Part shown: positions 24,163 through 35,173 of the stretch, one piece after another | How positions within the stretch are numbered: position 1 is the stretch's first letter | Layout: each line of letters begins with the position of its first letter | Origin: Cladobotryum mycophilum | Lineage: Eukaryota; Ascomycota; Sordariomycetes; Hypocreales; Hypocreaceae | Direction: 5' to 3' | DNA: 64,000 nucleotides | Assembly: GCA_036429605.1 (NCBI GenBank) | Contig: CM071591.1 | Coordinates: 992,001-1,056,000 of the forward strand | Made by a program: the position numbers and the translations under genes | The notes under the pieces: generated by a model | What the model was told of the DNA's origin: nothing | Database searches by the model: none | What the model saw: the letters and a program-made list of their open reading frames with translations, nothing else

Positions 24163-24782
24163 GCCTTTGATGAGTATGAGTGTATGATGGATGTTTTGAG
24201 ACAGTGAGGGGGATCTCAAGGTTAGAACTTGGGCCTTAAAAGCATTACACGAAGTTTATAATTTTTGAGCTACAAAGAGTTATTAGCAACTTCATTCGAG
24301 ACCTATTCTTCATTCTCTTCACGATTTTGGAGTATTGGTTTGTCTTCTCTCATTGTGTTGTATCCGTAGAGGAGCTCTAGGGTGTAGAGTTGCATGCAGT
24401 TCCGAAAGCGGTAGTCCCCGCACCTCCATCAATGCCCGACGGCAACGATTAGGGCGGGCAGTGTTGGTAGTGAAGGTACCTGAAAGTGTGTACTCAAGTA
24501 CAGCAACGAGCCCGTACAATGACGAATCTAGTGCCAAGCCGTAAGCGCTGAACCACTCCAGCCCCCTGAATTATAGCGGAGAGCTGGGCAGTGACTCGGA
24601 GGGTTGGAGCTGCCCGGTGCATACGTCACTGCCTCCATTATGAAGCTGGAGCTCTCGTCTGCTGCTGAGGGGAAGCTTCAAATTTCATCTTCTTCCCATT
24701 GTTCCCGTAATTTGGCGTTTTCTCTAGTTTTGCTGCCTATTCTTGCTTCTTCTGTCAATCGTCATTCATCGTCTTCCTAGCA
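24163..24782. other. Intergenic, promoter of the FAD oxidoreductase gene
   Basis: 620 bp between two plus-strand genes. A pyrimidine-rich leader (CTTCTTCCC, TTCTTGCTTC) precedes the ATG at 24783. No gene seen. Confidence 0.45.
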
Positions 24783-26255
24783 ATGGACCAATCAAAGCTT
24801 CTCGAGGAGCACAAAACTGCTGTTGAGGGCATCCAAGAGCAGGTCAAGTACTTTTACGACAACAAGAAGCCGTTCCGTGTCTACCATGGCTCTACAAGCT
24901 CGACGCGACCCATGTCTTTTACTCGTGATTCCATTGTCGATACAAGCAAAATGGATCGCCTGTTTCCCGTTGATTTGGAGACAATGACGGTTAAGGCTGA
25001 GCCCAAGGTGCCAATGGATGCCCTGGCTGAGCACACTCTAAAGCACGGCGTTATTCCCAAGATTGTCATGGAGTTCAAGGGCATCACTGTTGGCGGCGGA
25101 TTTTCCGGATTTTCCGGCGAGAGCAGCATGTATCGCTATGGTCTCTTCAACAACACCGTCTCCGATATTGAGATTGTGTTGGGTGACGGAAGCTTGGAGA
25201 CGGCCAGTCGCACCCACAACGCCGACCTTCTCGAACATGCTGCTGGTAGCTTGGGGACGTTTGGTATTGTCACACTCCTCACTATCGAGCTCATTCCCGC
25301 CACGAAATTCGTTCAGCTAGATTTCCAGCTTGTCAATGATGTCGCCAGAGCCCACGACTTGTTTGAGGCAGCGACCAAGGATGAATCAATCCACTTTATT
25401 GACGGCGTCTACTTTCGCAAGGGCGTCATCGTCGTCATGTTTGGTAGATTCGTTGATGCACTTCCTGCCGGAGAGAGAGTTCTCAAGAAGATGGAGGTTC
25501 ATTGGTTTGCCGACACCATTGAGGATATTATCAAGAAGCAGCCTATCCCCGAAAAGCTAACGACTGTTCATTTGAACACTCCCGACTATCTCTTCCGCTA
25601 CGATCATGGCGCTTTCTGGGGTGGCAAGCTGGCTTTCAAGCACTTCCATGTTCCCCAAAATTCCTTCACCCGTCGCCTGGCCGATCCATTCCTTGACAGC
25701 CGCACTTGCTACCATGCGCTGCACAAATCTGGTCTCGCCAATGAGTACGTTGTCCAAGACTTTGGCATTCCCGCAAGCACTGTCAAGGAATTTATCTCCT
25801 ATGTCAACGAGACCCTTCCGGAGCTGCAAATCTTCCTCGCCCCTTGCAAGGCACCCAGGGAGATTGGCTTGACCTCTCGCTTCAACGCTCGAGTCGACGA
25901 AGTATCCGACCAGAGAATCTTCGCCGTTGGTGTATATGGCCGTGGGCCCCGCGATCCCAAGGCGTTTTACGAGCTCAATCGCAAATTGGAGCTGCGCAGT
26001 GCCGAGTTGATGGGTGCCAAACTCTTGTACGCCAGGACGTATTACACCGAGGATGAATTCTGGCTCATCTACCGAAAGGATGTCTACGAAGAGATGAGGA
26101 AGAAGTACAGAGCCGAGACTCTCCCCACGATTTACGACAAGCTGAAGGCTGATATGGGGACTGGGGCAGGCAAGAGGAGGCCTGTGCGAGGTATCCTGGA
26201 GACGATGTGGGATAAGGCTATAGGAAACAAGGAGTATCTGCTGGCAAAGAAATAA
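24783..26255 (+). CDS. FAD-binding oxidoreductase, Delta24-sterol reductase (DHCR24/Diminuto)-like
   Basis: The intronless ORF has 490 residues. The FAD_binding_4-type domain fills the first half: FRVYHGSTSSTRPM, LFPVDLETMTVKAEPKVPMD, the core EFKGITVGGGFSGFSGESSM followed by YGLFNNTVSDIEIVLGDG and AGSLGTFGIVTLLTIELIPA. The C-terminal half has FRYDHGAFWGG, YVVQDFGIPASTVKEF and FAVGVYGRGP, as in DHCR24/Diminuto proteins. The animal and plant enzymes reduce the sterol side chain at C24. In fungi the paralogues are often of unknown substrate, since ergosterol synthesis uses ERG4 instead. No transmembrane anchor is evident at the N-terminus, unlike animal DHCR24. Sterol activity is therefore uncertain, and a specialised lipid or metabolite role is possible. 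Confidence 0.82.
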   Translation: MDQSKLLEEHKTAVEGIQEQVKYFYDNKKPFRVYHGSTSSTRPMSFTRDSIVDTSKMDRLFPVDLETMTVKAEPKVPMDALAEHTLKHGVIPKIVMEFKGITVGGGFSGFSGESSMYRYGLFNNTVSDIEIVLGDGSLETASRTHNADLLEHAAGSLGTFGIVTLLTIELIPATKFVQLDFQLVNDVARAHDLFEAATKDESIHFIDGVYFRKGVIVVMFGRFVDALPAGERVLKKMEVHWFADTIEDIIKKQPIPEKLTTVHLNTPDYLFRYDHGAFWGGKLAFKHFHVPQNSFTRRLADPFLDSRTCYHALHKSGLANEYVVQDFGIPASTVKEFISYVNETLPELQIFLAPCKAPREIGLTSRFNARVDEVSDQRIFAVGVYGRGPRDPKAFYELNRKLELRSAELMGAKLLYARTYYTEDEFWLIYRKDVYEEMRKKYRAETLPTIYDKLKADMGTGAGKRRPVRGILETMWDKAIGNKEYLLAKK

Positions 26256-27166
26256 TTTCGGCATGTCTGAATGCACATCTACGAGGACTATGCGATAAAC
26301 GTGTTGGCGTTTGGTATTGACTAAGTCGGTTGTCAGGCATGGTGTGTTGTGGGATTGTCGGCCACTCTAATCCTTGATTCCCGGTCGGCAACATGGGGTG
26401 GCAGTTGGCGCTTGAAGAAGATATTGTTTCATAGTACATCTAATGAAAGTTTGCCCTGTTTTATTACATATTCGTCGTCTTCTGTAGAGAGAACTGCACT
26501 CGAGAATTTAAGCATTTTGGTTGATGATGTTTGGACATCTTTATTCATAGGTTTGCCTGTTGGTTGCTTAGTTAGGAGCGTGATGATTATCCCCAGACAC
26601 AACATCCATTGCTAAGTCGGCGTGGAGAATGAAGGAAATGATCAGAACAAAAGCACCCAATGTATATGAAAGAGGCAATTTGAAGACAAATAATGATGGC
26701 GGGTGTATTAATCCTCATCCACACCGGTAGTCGGCAGAGGGCAGCTTGTCTCTAAGTGTACATTCCAGCCCGCACATTGACTGTTGCGATGATCTTTTGG
26801 ACACAAGGTTGTGCTAAAGGGTACCTAAATAGGCAAGAGGAGGGGGCGGGGGCGGGGCTTAAAAAACATCCCATCCAGGCCGTGACTGGCCGTCCTAACA
26901 AGGAGCGTTCTTGGGACGCTTTTTCTGTCACCACCTGATAGGGTAGCGATTCAGTCTCTTTCCCGCTTATACCACCCACAATTCCCCAGTGTACTTGTAG
27001 AAGGGACGGTATTTCTCGGACGGAGTGTAGACCGGTGTTGCTGTTGTTCTATAATGTAGAAGGATATCTTTATATATAGTGTTATATATATATGAACGAT
27101 AAATGAGGGCCAGAGTGGGGGCTGGTGGTGATTGATACAAGACGCATTAGGGCGCTGTTTGGAGGC
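26256..27166. other. Intergenic
   Basis: About 0.9 kb. Contains a G-rich tract near 26838-26858 (GGGGGCGGGGGCGGGG) that could form a G-quadruplex, and AT-rich stretches. No gene seen. Confidence 0.4.
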
Positions 27167-27391
27167 TTATGCTTCTAGTTCGTATCGCATTTCGATCGAG
27201 TCTCTTGGGATGCCTTGGGTACCTAGTAGTCAACGGTTAGTATGGTGACGGAAATCCATTATGTGTAACTTGGTTTGGATCATCGCACGATTCTTGCGCA
27301 TGGTCTTGACCAACCATGCTACGGGAGCGAGAACGATGGTGACAAGAAGCGTGGTTAAAGCAATAACATCATCTTTTGCCCACGAGCTCAT
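27167..27391 (-). CDS. Micro-gene A: ~50-aa single-pass membrane protein
   Basis: The start is at 27391. The open frame gives 53 residues to a stop at 27230: MSSWAKDDVIALTTLLVTIV, then LAPVAWLVKTMRKNR. A short polar start with a conserved Trp and acidic pair is followed by one hydrophobic segment of about 20 residues ending at Pro-x-Ala-Trp-Leu, then basic residues: a classic single-pass segment. A paralogue lies at 29344-29552 (18 of the first 30 residues identical). Both also share a downstream segment ending in the same frame at the same point (RDSIEMRYELEA stop at 27167; RDSTEMRYELAA in the copy). This suggests a second exon, with branch-like TACTAAC and acceptor signals between. Splice sites are uncertain. 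No function is known to me. Confidence 0.55.
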
Positions 27392-29343
27392 GTTTGAAGG
27401 ATTGGAGGCAAGGTTCTGACTTCTTAATAGTGAGTAATAATATATGTATTTTGATGGAGTTTCTCTTAAAAAGAGGATAAGCTTTCTGATGATGATCTGA
27501 GAGGAACTTTTTGGACACGGGCGATACCTATAGTTTTATACATACTGGGAAGCAATAGAGATTACTTCTTCTTTGCGTTCTATGCCCTGTAACTACCCTG
27601 GCATTCCATGCATGAATTAGTTTTCTGTCCCTTTCTTCTTGATTGATGTAGTTCGGATTGGCTGGACCTCAAGCCGAAGTGGATTGGTTACTTGGAAGTG
27701 GACAAGAGGGTGCGTTTTGGTACCCTGGGGTTGGGGCTTACCGCAGGGGTTGTCCAAGTGTGAGACTCACAGGGGGAAGGGTGCATCGAGCCAATAGGAT
27801 TTGATCTGTCTTGATCATGGCTACTCCAGTTTAGGATCTGCTGGGAACTTTAGGTACCCACTGACTGCAGGTGATGCGTAAACATCCACTCGGGAAAGAA
27901 AAAAACGCTGGATTAGATAAAATACTGAAATCTTCCCCTTTGACGTGTCCGCGCCATTCGAGAAGTGTGGGTGATGACAGGAAAGCTAAAAGACCGGATG
28001 TGGGTCAAAATATCTAGTGATAGGTTGGTGTTTGTTTGTTTGGTTGAGGGTAGACTCATGTCTAAAGTCCAAGGCAGCCTCCATGCGAACAACCGGACGG
28101 ATGGGATCTGTGTCAAGAAATGTCACCGCTGCCACCGACCCGGGAATGGGTCCATTCGTAAAACTAATCCCTATCTATGATTCGGTGCTTTTTCTACTGC
28201 TCTCGTTCGTGACCTTTCTCCCAAGTAGTCAACCATGACTTGCTTTCACTATTCCCAATACTGCTCGATTATATATGTCTATGTCTATATATATATATAT
28301 AATTTTTTTTTTGGATTTAATTCAGTTGTTTATTGGATTGTGACGCTCTCTGTCCATCATTTAAATTTATTTATATTGTCCCGACTCTAGCCTTTGTTTT
28401 TGATGGTGTTTCTCATTGCAACTTATTGCGGGAATCAGCCTCTCTGCAGTTGCATGATCCTGGGTCTCCAAGTTTTGCTGGTTCCCCCTTCGGTGGCGCA
28501 CAAAATGTAGACTAGAGGATAATCAGCCACCGTCTTAGGTGTCCTGCCTGCATCTGTGTCTTGGTGCTGGTGCGTTGAGGCCCTCTGAGCCAATTAGCTT
28601 CACGCAACCTTGGGCTTCGCCTGGGATGGGTGTGTGCATTTGGCAAATGAACAAACATCCGGCTGGGTCAACCGGCCCATGTTATTCGCCTCAAAGCGGC
28701 GAGTCCAGTGAGGGTGAGCCCCCTAGCGTCGAATATGCATATTTATGCTCGACGCCTCGGAATGGATTGTTGGCGACCTTTTTGGGTTTGTCAAAACGTT
28801 TTGCTTTGACCAGGGTTTCCTCATGCTCCAATACCCTTTGTTGCGTTTTAACCTATCGGATCGCTCTCAGCCATCAGTCAGGTACTCTGTCGAATGAAAC
28901 ACAACGTCTAATAAGAGGTGGCAGATGAATATCTGCACTGACACGTTGGTTTGTTAAATAAATAAGCAGTAGGGTGAATGCCTTCAAACACAACATCCAC
29001 TGATACGTTGACAAGGAGAGCGGATGAAGTTGGTTAGGAAGATCATAAGACATAAAGGTCAAGGAATCATATTGTAAATAAATATTAGTGAGCGTATCAA
29101 CATTGAGTTCAACCTTTTATAGAACTCGTGCCAAAGAGCCAGGGGAGCGCTTCAATCTCTCCTCCAGACTAGACTACCTACAATATTCCCTGATGTCAGG
29201 AAGGGTAGAGAATTTCTCGCATGGAGTACCCGGATATATAAATGCGATATTGCTAATATCCCACAATACAGAATGGCATCTTTGAGATGACCAATCGACA
29301 AAATGAGAGGCACAACAGAGCATTGGATCACTTATTGTGAACG
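27392..29343. other. Intergenic between the two micro-genes
   Basis: About 2 kb. Contains a TA-rich tract near 28288-28305 and one outlying copy of the later repeat theme (GCGGGAATC near 28430). Only small ORFs without coding character. Confidence 0.4.
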
Positions 29344-29552
29344 CTATGCTGCGAGTTCGTATCTCATTTCGGTCGAATCTCTTGAACGGTCTGCTTAGGG
29401 TCAGCGGGGTGGGCTTAATATGAGTCAACTGGGTGGGGGTTTCTCGTACTATTCGTATACAAGGCCTTGATGAGCCATGCCAATGGAGTGAGAGAAATAG
29501 TGACTAGGAGTGCAGCCAAGGCAAGAACCTCGTCTCTTGACCATGAAGTCAT
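29344..29552 (-). CDS. Micro-gene B: paralogue of micro-gene A
   Basis: The start is at 29552. The open frame gives 45 residues to a stop at 29415: MTSWSRDEVLALAALLVTIS, then LTPLAWLIKALYTN. The start, Trp4, the acidic residue at 7, Val9, the Leu/Ala-rich membrane span and the Pro-Leu-Ala-Trp-Leu exit all match micro-gene A. A GTATAC donor after LIKAL, or GTACGA shortly after, could splice to the conserved segment RDSTEMRYELAA whose stop ends at 29344. The equivalent DNA in the two copies (near 27175-27205 and 29350-29380) is about 90 percent identical over 29 bp. That makes two independent lines of evidence for a duplicated two-exon gene. The exact junction is not determined. Confidence 0.55.
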
Positions 29553-29717
29553 GCTGAGCGTCTTGATGGTGAAGAGGGTTAGGGTTTGTAGTTCTTGAGG
29601 AGCCAGTGGATAGCAAAGTGCATGAGTTGCTAAACTTTCTTGGAAAAGGGGAGTATGTTTTCAGATGATGAGGACAAGAAGCGCTCTGATTGGGATCCAT
29701 GACCATTTTTATTCGTA

Positions 29718-30573
29718 GTGGGAATCATACAAGACCAGAAGCCTCTGGGAATCTGATTCCCATCATTCCAGCTCTCTGCGTTTCCCATGCTCTCATCCCA
29801 ACAAGGACTTGGTGCAAGCATTGATTCCCATGGTTATGGTGTTACCCGTACAGACCTCAATTCCCACGTCTTACGAAAACACCAAGCCTCCATTAATAAA
29901 AACTTGAAAGGCGTGGGAATCAGGGCACTTGTAAGTTTATTTGGCTCGTGGGAATCAGCGCATTTGCTTTTGCCTGTCTGGCTCGTGGGAATTAGAAGCC
30001 AATTTGCGTGGGAATCGTGTGTCTCGGGTGAACACGTGGATTCGGGCTTTCGAGAAGCGATGAGAGTGCGGGAGACTCAGGGGGTTATGCTGTCGTTTAT
30101 GGAAGGTGGGGTTGATATGGAGAGTATGAGCAAGGCTCAGGCTCATGAAGCCAGAAACTTCTCTGATCCCGTGATTCCTACCTTTTATCTCTTGGTCTCG
30201 CTCCCATTAACCTGCTCCTAAATGATCAATCATAGCTCTATTTCTAACGCGGTAAATACTGTGTGATTACCTCATGACCACTCAGTCGAGATTTCCCCTA
30301 GATTTCTTCACAAAAATACCATAATATCTGTCATTGTAAGTTCATTCTTTTTGCTGTGCTTCCGATCTTTGTTGAACCTTATTGTGGGAATCGGCAGCTG
30401 GAAAGAACACCATTTTACTTAATTCCCACGCAACCCGAGCGTGGGAATCGTTGAACAATGCACAGCATGGACGCTGATCAGCCATCGCCTGACGCGTGGT
30501 GAGGCGGCCCGCATATGCTATGTGCGGGCGGTTCATGTCTGAAACCAATCAGCTTGTTCAAATTGTGGGAATC
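29718..30573. repeat. Cluster of interspersed GTGGGAATC / GATTCCCAC motifs
   Basis: Exact or near copies at 29718, 29746, 29755 (inverted), 29823 (inverted), 29859 (inverted), 29912, 29947, 29984, 30007, 30384, 30421 (inverted), 30440 and 30565. The copies at 29746-29762 form the palindrome TGGGAATC-T-GATTCCCA. Several extend to CGTGGGAATC or GGCTCGTGGGAAT. The copies are not evenly spaced, so this is not a simple tandem array. The cluster ends about 200 bp before the ankyrin-C2H2 gene start. Confidence 0.8.
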
Positions 30574-30786
30574 ACCAGACCCTTGTTGTTTTGTCTGTAT
30601 GTGGCTTGGATCCTGATCTTGAGACCCCCATGTTATTTTTGGGCATGTTTGTAGGTACACTTGATGCGTCACAATTGATCTCTTGCAGGTATCTTTTTAT
30701 TCATTTCAACCTCTCTTTTTAGCCGGGCTCTCATCTAGTTTTTGCTTGTTGACATAGCTTCAAGTTAGATCGCCCATGGCTCTCAA

Positions 30787-33475
30787 TTGCTCTGTCGGCT
30801 GCGAATACAACGCCCAATGTCGTCTACTACACAACCAAACGAGTCGTGTAAGACGACTGCGGCTGAAAGCCATCCTTTCACACACAAAAATCCGCAGCCA
30901 CAAGATCAACGCGACAAGTCGGATTTGCCCACTCTGGAGGATCTAGGGGCAGTGGTGAAACGATCTCTTGAATTCAAGAAGCACGCATGGAGTACTGTGC
31001 GCTTTCTTCCCTTCCCTTCCCTGGACGAAATCTGCCCCTGGCACTTCCGCAAATACTGGTCGCCCTATGATGGAAAGAAAGATGCCGAAAATCTCTATGA
31101 ACAATTCTTGGAGCTTCGGAAGGTTCTGGAAACCTTTATAGAACTTCATGACGCCTCTGGGAAGGCAAGCAAGGCTCTCCTCAGCGATGTTTCGGAGAAG
31201 AGCCCGATATCCAAAGAGATGAGACTACAGCTTCGCGAATACATTGCAACTGGCAAAATCTTTCAATCAATGGAACTTCTTTCGAAGAGCACCGATTTCA
31301 CTTATGCTTTCCCCATTTCTCTTATGGCTGGACAAATGGAGCTCGCAAAACTATGTCTCGAGAACGGTGCGCAAGTATGCACAGGGGCCTGGGATACACC
31401 ACTGGCATCGATAATTGGGAACAAAGCGACGGCAAGTCTCATGCAAGCTGCACTGTGGCTCAACGACGCCCATATGCTGGGGAATCTGATTGAAGAAGGC
31501 GGTGACATTCATGAGACTGCTAACTTGGGTCACTCGATTCTTATAGAGGCTGTAAGAGCCAATAGCTACAACAGCGTTGTGCTCTTGCTCGCTCACGGGG
31601 CATCTGTCAAATATGAAGTTTCTGCGACCGTCGTGACGCAAAATATTTTGTTAGAGGCCCTCGAAGCTGGCAACTCGCGCTTGTTTAGGCTGTTGATCGA
31701 CCATGGATTCGAACTCACTGAAGATGAAATATATGGCATCGACTTGGGCGCTCACCATCTCAATTTGGCTCTTGTCACTACTACCCGGCCTATCCATGAA
31801 ACCAGAAACCCCCTTGGGATACGTAAATCCGACAATCCTACTGCTGCTGAGAGAATTCTTCTTCACGCCGTAAAGCAAGGCGACCTTCTCCAGTGCATAA
31901 GAATTCTTGGAAAGAAAGCACTTGGCACGGACAAGGATGTCCGTGAGATTGATGTCAACTGGATGCAAGACGACACAACTGCCTTGATCGAAGCAGTCCG
32001 ACTTGGACATCGGCAGATAGTTAGGCTGCTAATACAACACGGAGCGGATGTCAATATTGTAACCTGGAACAAAAAGACGGCCCTGCGCATGGCAGCTGAG
32101 ACTGGATGTGAGAGCATTATACGGTTTCTGCTCTTTCACGGAGCGGACCTGGCCGTGACCGTTTTGATGCTTCGCCTCGTGGATTACGAACCTCGCCTCA
32201 GTGACAGAATCGATCGGCTGAATAAGTGCATGTCACAGTTGAGAAGATATTTCGATTGTCATTTTGATATCAAAACAAATTTTCGAACCCTCCGTCGCTC
32301 TTTCATTACATGGCATAGCCATCTCATCTCGGCATCAATACACCCCCTCTTGATGCCCAAAGGTCACAGGAGACCAAGGAAATTGGGAGCAACCTATTAA
32401 AAACTCACACCAGTCGTTCTAGAAGGTGGGCTTTCGCACTTGAGCAGAATCCACACAGAGCTTGGCATATTGCTGTCAATGCCCTCCACAAGTTGCAGAT
32501 TGGGGCCCCTCCCAAGGATCTGAACGAAGTTCTATTACTCGTCATCTTTTTCAAATCTATACAAGGAGTTATCGATACTTCGAATGCAATTAATTGGGTA
32601 TTCCTGGGCGGGTTGGGAAGGCCTTGCTGGCAACTGCTGTTCGATAGCCACGGTGACGGGGAGCTCATGTTTCGAAACGCCTTCATGGACATCTTCAATT
32701 TGGATTATCAATCTAGCAGCCAGCTTTCCAGGACTGAGGAGATGTCGTGGACTCGGCAATATGCTCTGCATATTGTTATTGGAGCTGAAAACCTTTTCTA
32801 CTTGAGGGAGTTCGCCGTATGGGCCCAAGCATTTGGGAACATTATGTTTGAGGTAAGGATTTATTCATGAAATAGAACTTTGTACGGCCTTGTCAGCAAC
32901 TAAGACCTATCTAGTGCTCGAGTCAATCTCTTGTAAGTGATTCGGAGGTTGAATCTGATGATATGAGAACGTTTTCTGCCGCCGACCCAAGTCTCCCTGC
33001 CTTTGGGACGGATTTAAGTTCTCAACGACTGTACTCGGGGTCACCATCTACTTTTCTCGTGTCGGAAATGTTACTGGACGATGATTTTGAATTCGCTGCA
33101 CCAGACGTAACTGATTCTCAAAACACGTTGGTGACCGCTTGGCCACTCCCGGATCAAGGGTCATTCAATGAGGGAATCTCTCAGCTATCAGTACCAGCAT
33201 CTCCACAGCCCGGTAATCCAATCCCCGCTGACGATGCACCACTCAAGTCTATGGTGAAGAAGACCTTTTGCGACGATTGTCAACAAGAGTTCAAGACTAC
33301 ATCAAACTATGGCAAACACCGACGTGGACCAAGGCACCAAAATGTCCGTCATGAGTGCAAGTTTGGGTGCGGCAAGGACTATTTGAGAAATGACACCAAG
33401 ATGAGGCATGAACTGAAGTGTAAGAAGAGACTCGGCTCTCCCAAGATGCCGCATGTTACTCGCAAAAGACGTTGA
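30787..33475 (+). CDS. Ankyrin-repeat protein with C-terminal C2H2 zinc fingers (one apparent frameshift)
   Basis: Two exons, 30787-32852 and 32915-33475; the start may be the second ATG at 30817. The intron has donor GTAAGG, branch ACTAAG, acceptor TCTAG and phase 0. An N-terminal region (FLPFPSLDEICPWHFRKYWS, ENLYEQFLELRKVLETFIEL) precedes ankyrin repeats from about residue 175 to 455, including LIEAVRLGHRQIVRLLIQHG and ALRMAAETGCESIIRFLLFH. The C-terminus has CDDCQQEFKTTSNYGKHRRG with a second His, a C2H2 finger, and a second C-x3-C/H-x3-C type finger (CKFGCGKDYLRND). The frame breaks at the C5 run 32343-32347; one more C gives a continuous 875-residue product. Ankyrin plus zinc finger suggests protein binding coupled to a nuclear role, but the function is unknown. 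Confidence 0.75.
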
Positions 33476-33749
33476 CGTACACGCTTGAAGAGTTGTAGTT
33501 TTGGTATTCCGACGTTAATCGACGAGTTCCCGACCAATGCCCGAAAAGGGTAACCCGTGCAGTGGCATGTGGTGTGGATGACCCAAAGTTCCCCGCGCCC
33601 TCTGAGAACATCCGACCTCATTACTCGTTGCGAAATCGGCGAAACAAACAATCTGGTAAGTACTGAGTTCCTGCGCATTTTATAACTTGAAGAAATCCTC
33701 TTCCCGTTACATTGTGTCTCATTCACTTACACCTAAAGGTTGTACAGAA

Positions 33750-34850
33750 ATGGCTACTAAAACGCTCAAAATCGCCGTCATTCCTGGTGATGGCATCGGC
33801 AAGGAAGTCATGCCCATCGGCGTGCGATGTCTAACTGCCGTTGCTCGACTACACCACATCCCGCTAGAATTTGAATGGTTCGACTTTTCCAGCTGTGACT
33901 ATTACCAGAAGCATGGCGACATGCTGCCTGCAGACTGGAAGGAGACCCTCCTCAAGTTTGATGCCATCTACTTTGGGGCCGTCGGGTGGCCGGACTCGGT
34001 ACCTGACGATGTATCGCTGTGGGGGAGTCTTCTCAAGTTTCGGCGCGAGTTTGATCAGTACATAAATCTACGGCCGAGTCGATTGATTCCTGGCATTCCG
34101 TGTCCCTTAGCGGGCCGCAAGCCGGGCGATATTGACTTTTGGATTGTGCGGGAGAATACGGAGGGGGAGTATAGCAGTATTGGCGGTAAGATATTTGAGG
34201 GGACGGATCGTGAGACTGTTATACAGGAGACGGTCATGACGAGGACGGGCGTCGACAGAGTGCTGAAATACGCCTTTGATCTGGCGCAGAGTCGGCCACG
34301 GAAGCGTCTTACCAGTGCAACCAAAAGCAACGGCATCAGCATCACAATGCCCTATTGGGATTCGCGAGTCCAAGAAATGGCCAAAAAGTACCCAGACGTG
34401 GCGGTTGAAAAGTACCACATTGACATCCTAACGGCCCACTTCGTCCAGCGACCCAACATCTTTGACGTCGTCGTAGGCAGCAATCTCTTTGGCGACATCC
34501 TCTCCGACTTGGGCCCAGCCTGCGCCGGAACCATTGGCATCGCCCCATCTGCCAACATCAACCCCGACAAGAAATTCCCGAGCCTCTTCGAGCCGGTCCA
34601 TGGCAGCGCCCCGGACATTGCGGGCAGGGGCATCGCTAACCCCGTCGGGATGATCTGGGCGGGCCAGATGCTGCTCGAGCACTTTAATTACCACGAGGCG
34701 GCGGGTGCGCTGATGACGGCCATTGAGAATGTTACGGCACGGTCGGAGGTTGATGTCGTTACGCCTGATGTGGGTGGTAGGGGCACGACGGAGAGTTTTG
34801 GGAGTGCTATTGAGGATGAGGTTGTTGTTGTTTCGTTACGGGGGCATTGA
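33750..34850 (+). CDS. Tartrate/D-malate dehydrogenase (isopropylmalate dehydrogenase family)
   Basis: The intronless ORF has 366 residues and starts MATKTLKIAVIPGDGIGKEV, the family opening. Visible elements are the substrate loop YINLRPSRLIPGI, DFWIVRENTEGEYSSIGGKI, the metal-binding Asp region NIFDVVVGSNLFGDILSDLG, APSANINP and the cofactor motif LFEPVHGSAPDIAGRGIANP. Tartrate dehydrogenase/D-malate dehydrogenase (NAD and Mn dependent) oxidises and decarboxylates these acids. The ELYDV-like NAD-specificity detail cannot be resolved here. 3-isopropylmalate and isocitrate dehydrogenases are relatives. The ENTEGEYSSIGG segment and the FDSVP-like WPDSVPDDVSLWG favour the tartrate type. It is convergent with the P450 gene downstream; cytosolic or mitochondrial location is not evident. 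Confidence 0.85.
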   Translation: MATKTLKIAVIPGDGIGKEVMPIGVRCLTAVARLHHIPLEFEWFDFSSCDYYQKHGDMLPADWKETLLKFDAIYFGAVGWPDSVPDDVSLWGSLLKFRREFDQYINLRPSRLIPGIPCPLAGRKPGDIDFWIVRENTEGEYSSIGGKIFEGTDRETVIQETVMTRTGVDRVLKYAFDLAQSRPRKRLTSATKSNGISITMPYWDSRVQEMAKKYPDVAVEKYHIDILTAHFVQRPNIFDVVVGSNLFGDILSDLGPACAGTIGIAPSANINPDKKFPSLFEPVHGSAPDIAGRGIANPVGMIWAGQMLLEHFNYHEAAGALMTAIENVTARSEVDVVTPDVGGRGTTESFGSAIEDEVVVVSLRGH

Positions 34851-35173
34851 GAGTTCTAAGGTCGTAGCATGCCGAATAGAATACTTTAGGCTGGACTTGG
34901 TGTCGGTATAGGATGAAGTAGATTAGATGGCTTAGGAAGTGTTGTGGGTTGAGTAGTAAGGCCTTCAGGAGCGGTGAGCTCCCTCACTTTATTTCCATTC
35001 AGTTTCATAGATGATCTAGATTGTTCCAGACTGAAGAGAGGTTTAGAATGCTGAACATGGCTCATTATTATGATAGCCGGAATAAATCCCTATTGTCCCA
35101 AGTTTTCACTGAGCCCCAATACCCTTTCCCCCTATGTAAAACATGACAAGTTCATACATAATCATATCATCAC

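Noticed and set aside
25557..26276. 239-codon minus-strand ORF
   Set aside because: Antisense to the DHCR24-like gene, which has clear family motifs.
29718..30573. CRISPR-like array
   Set aside because: Repeats are 8-10 bp, irregularly spaced and in both orientations; nuclear fungal DNA.
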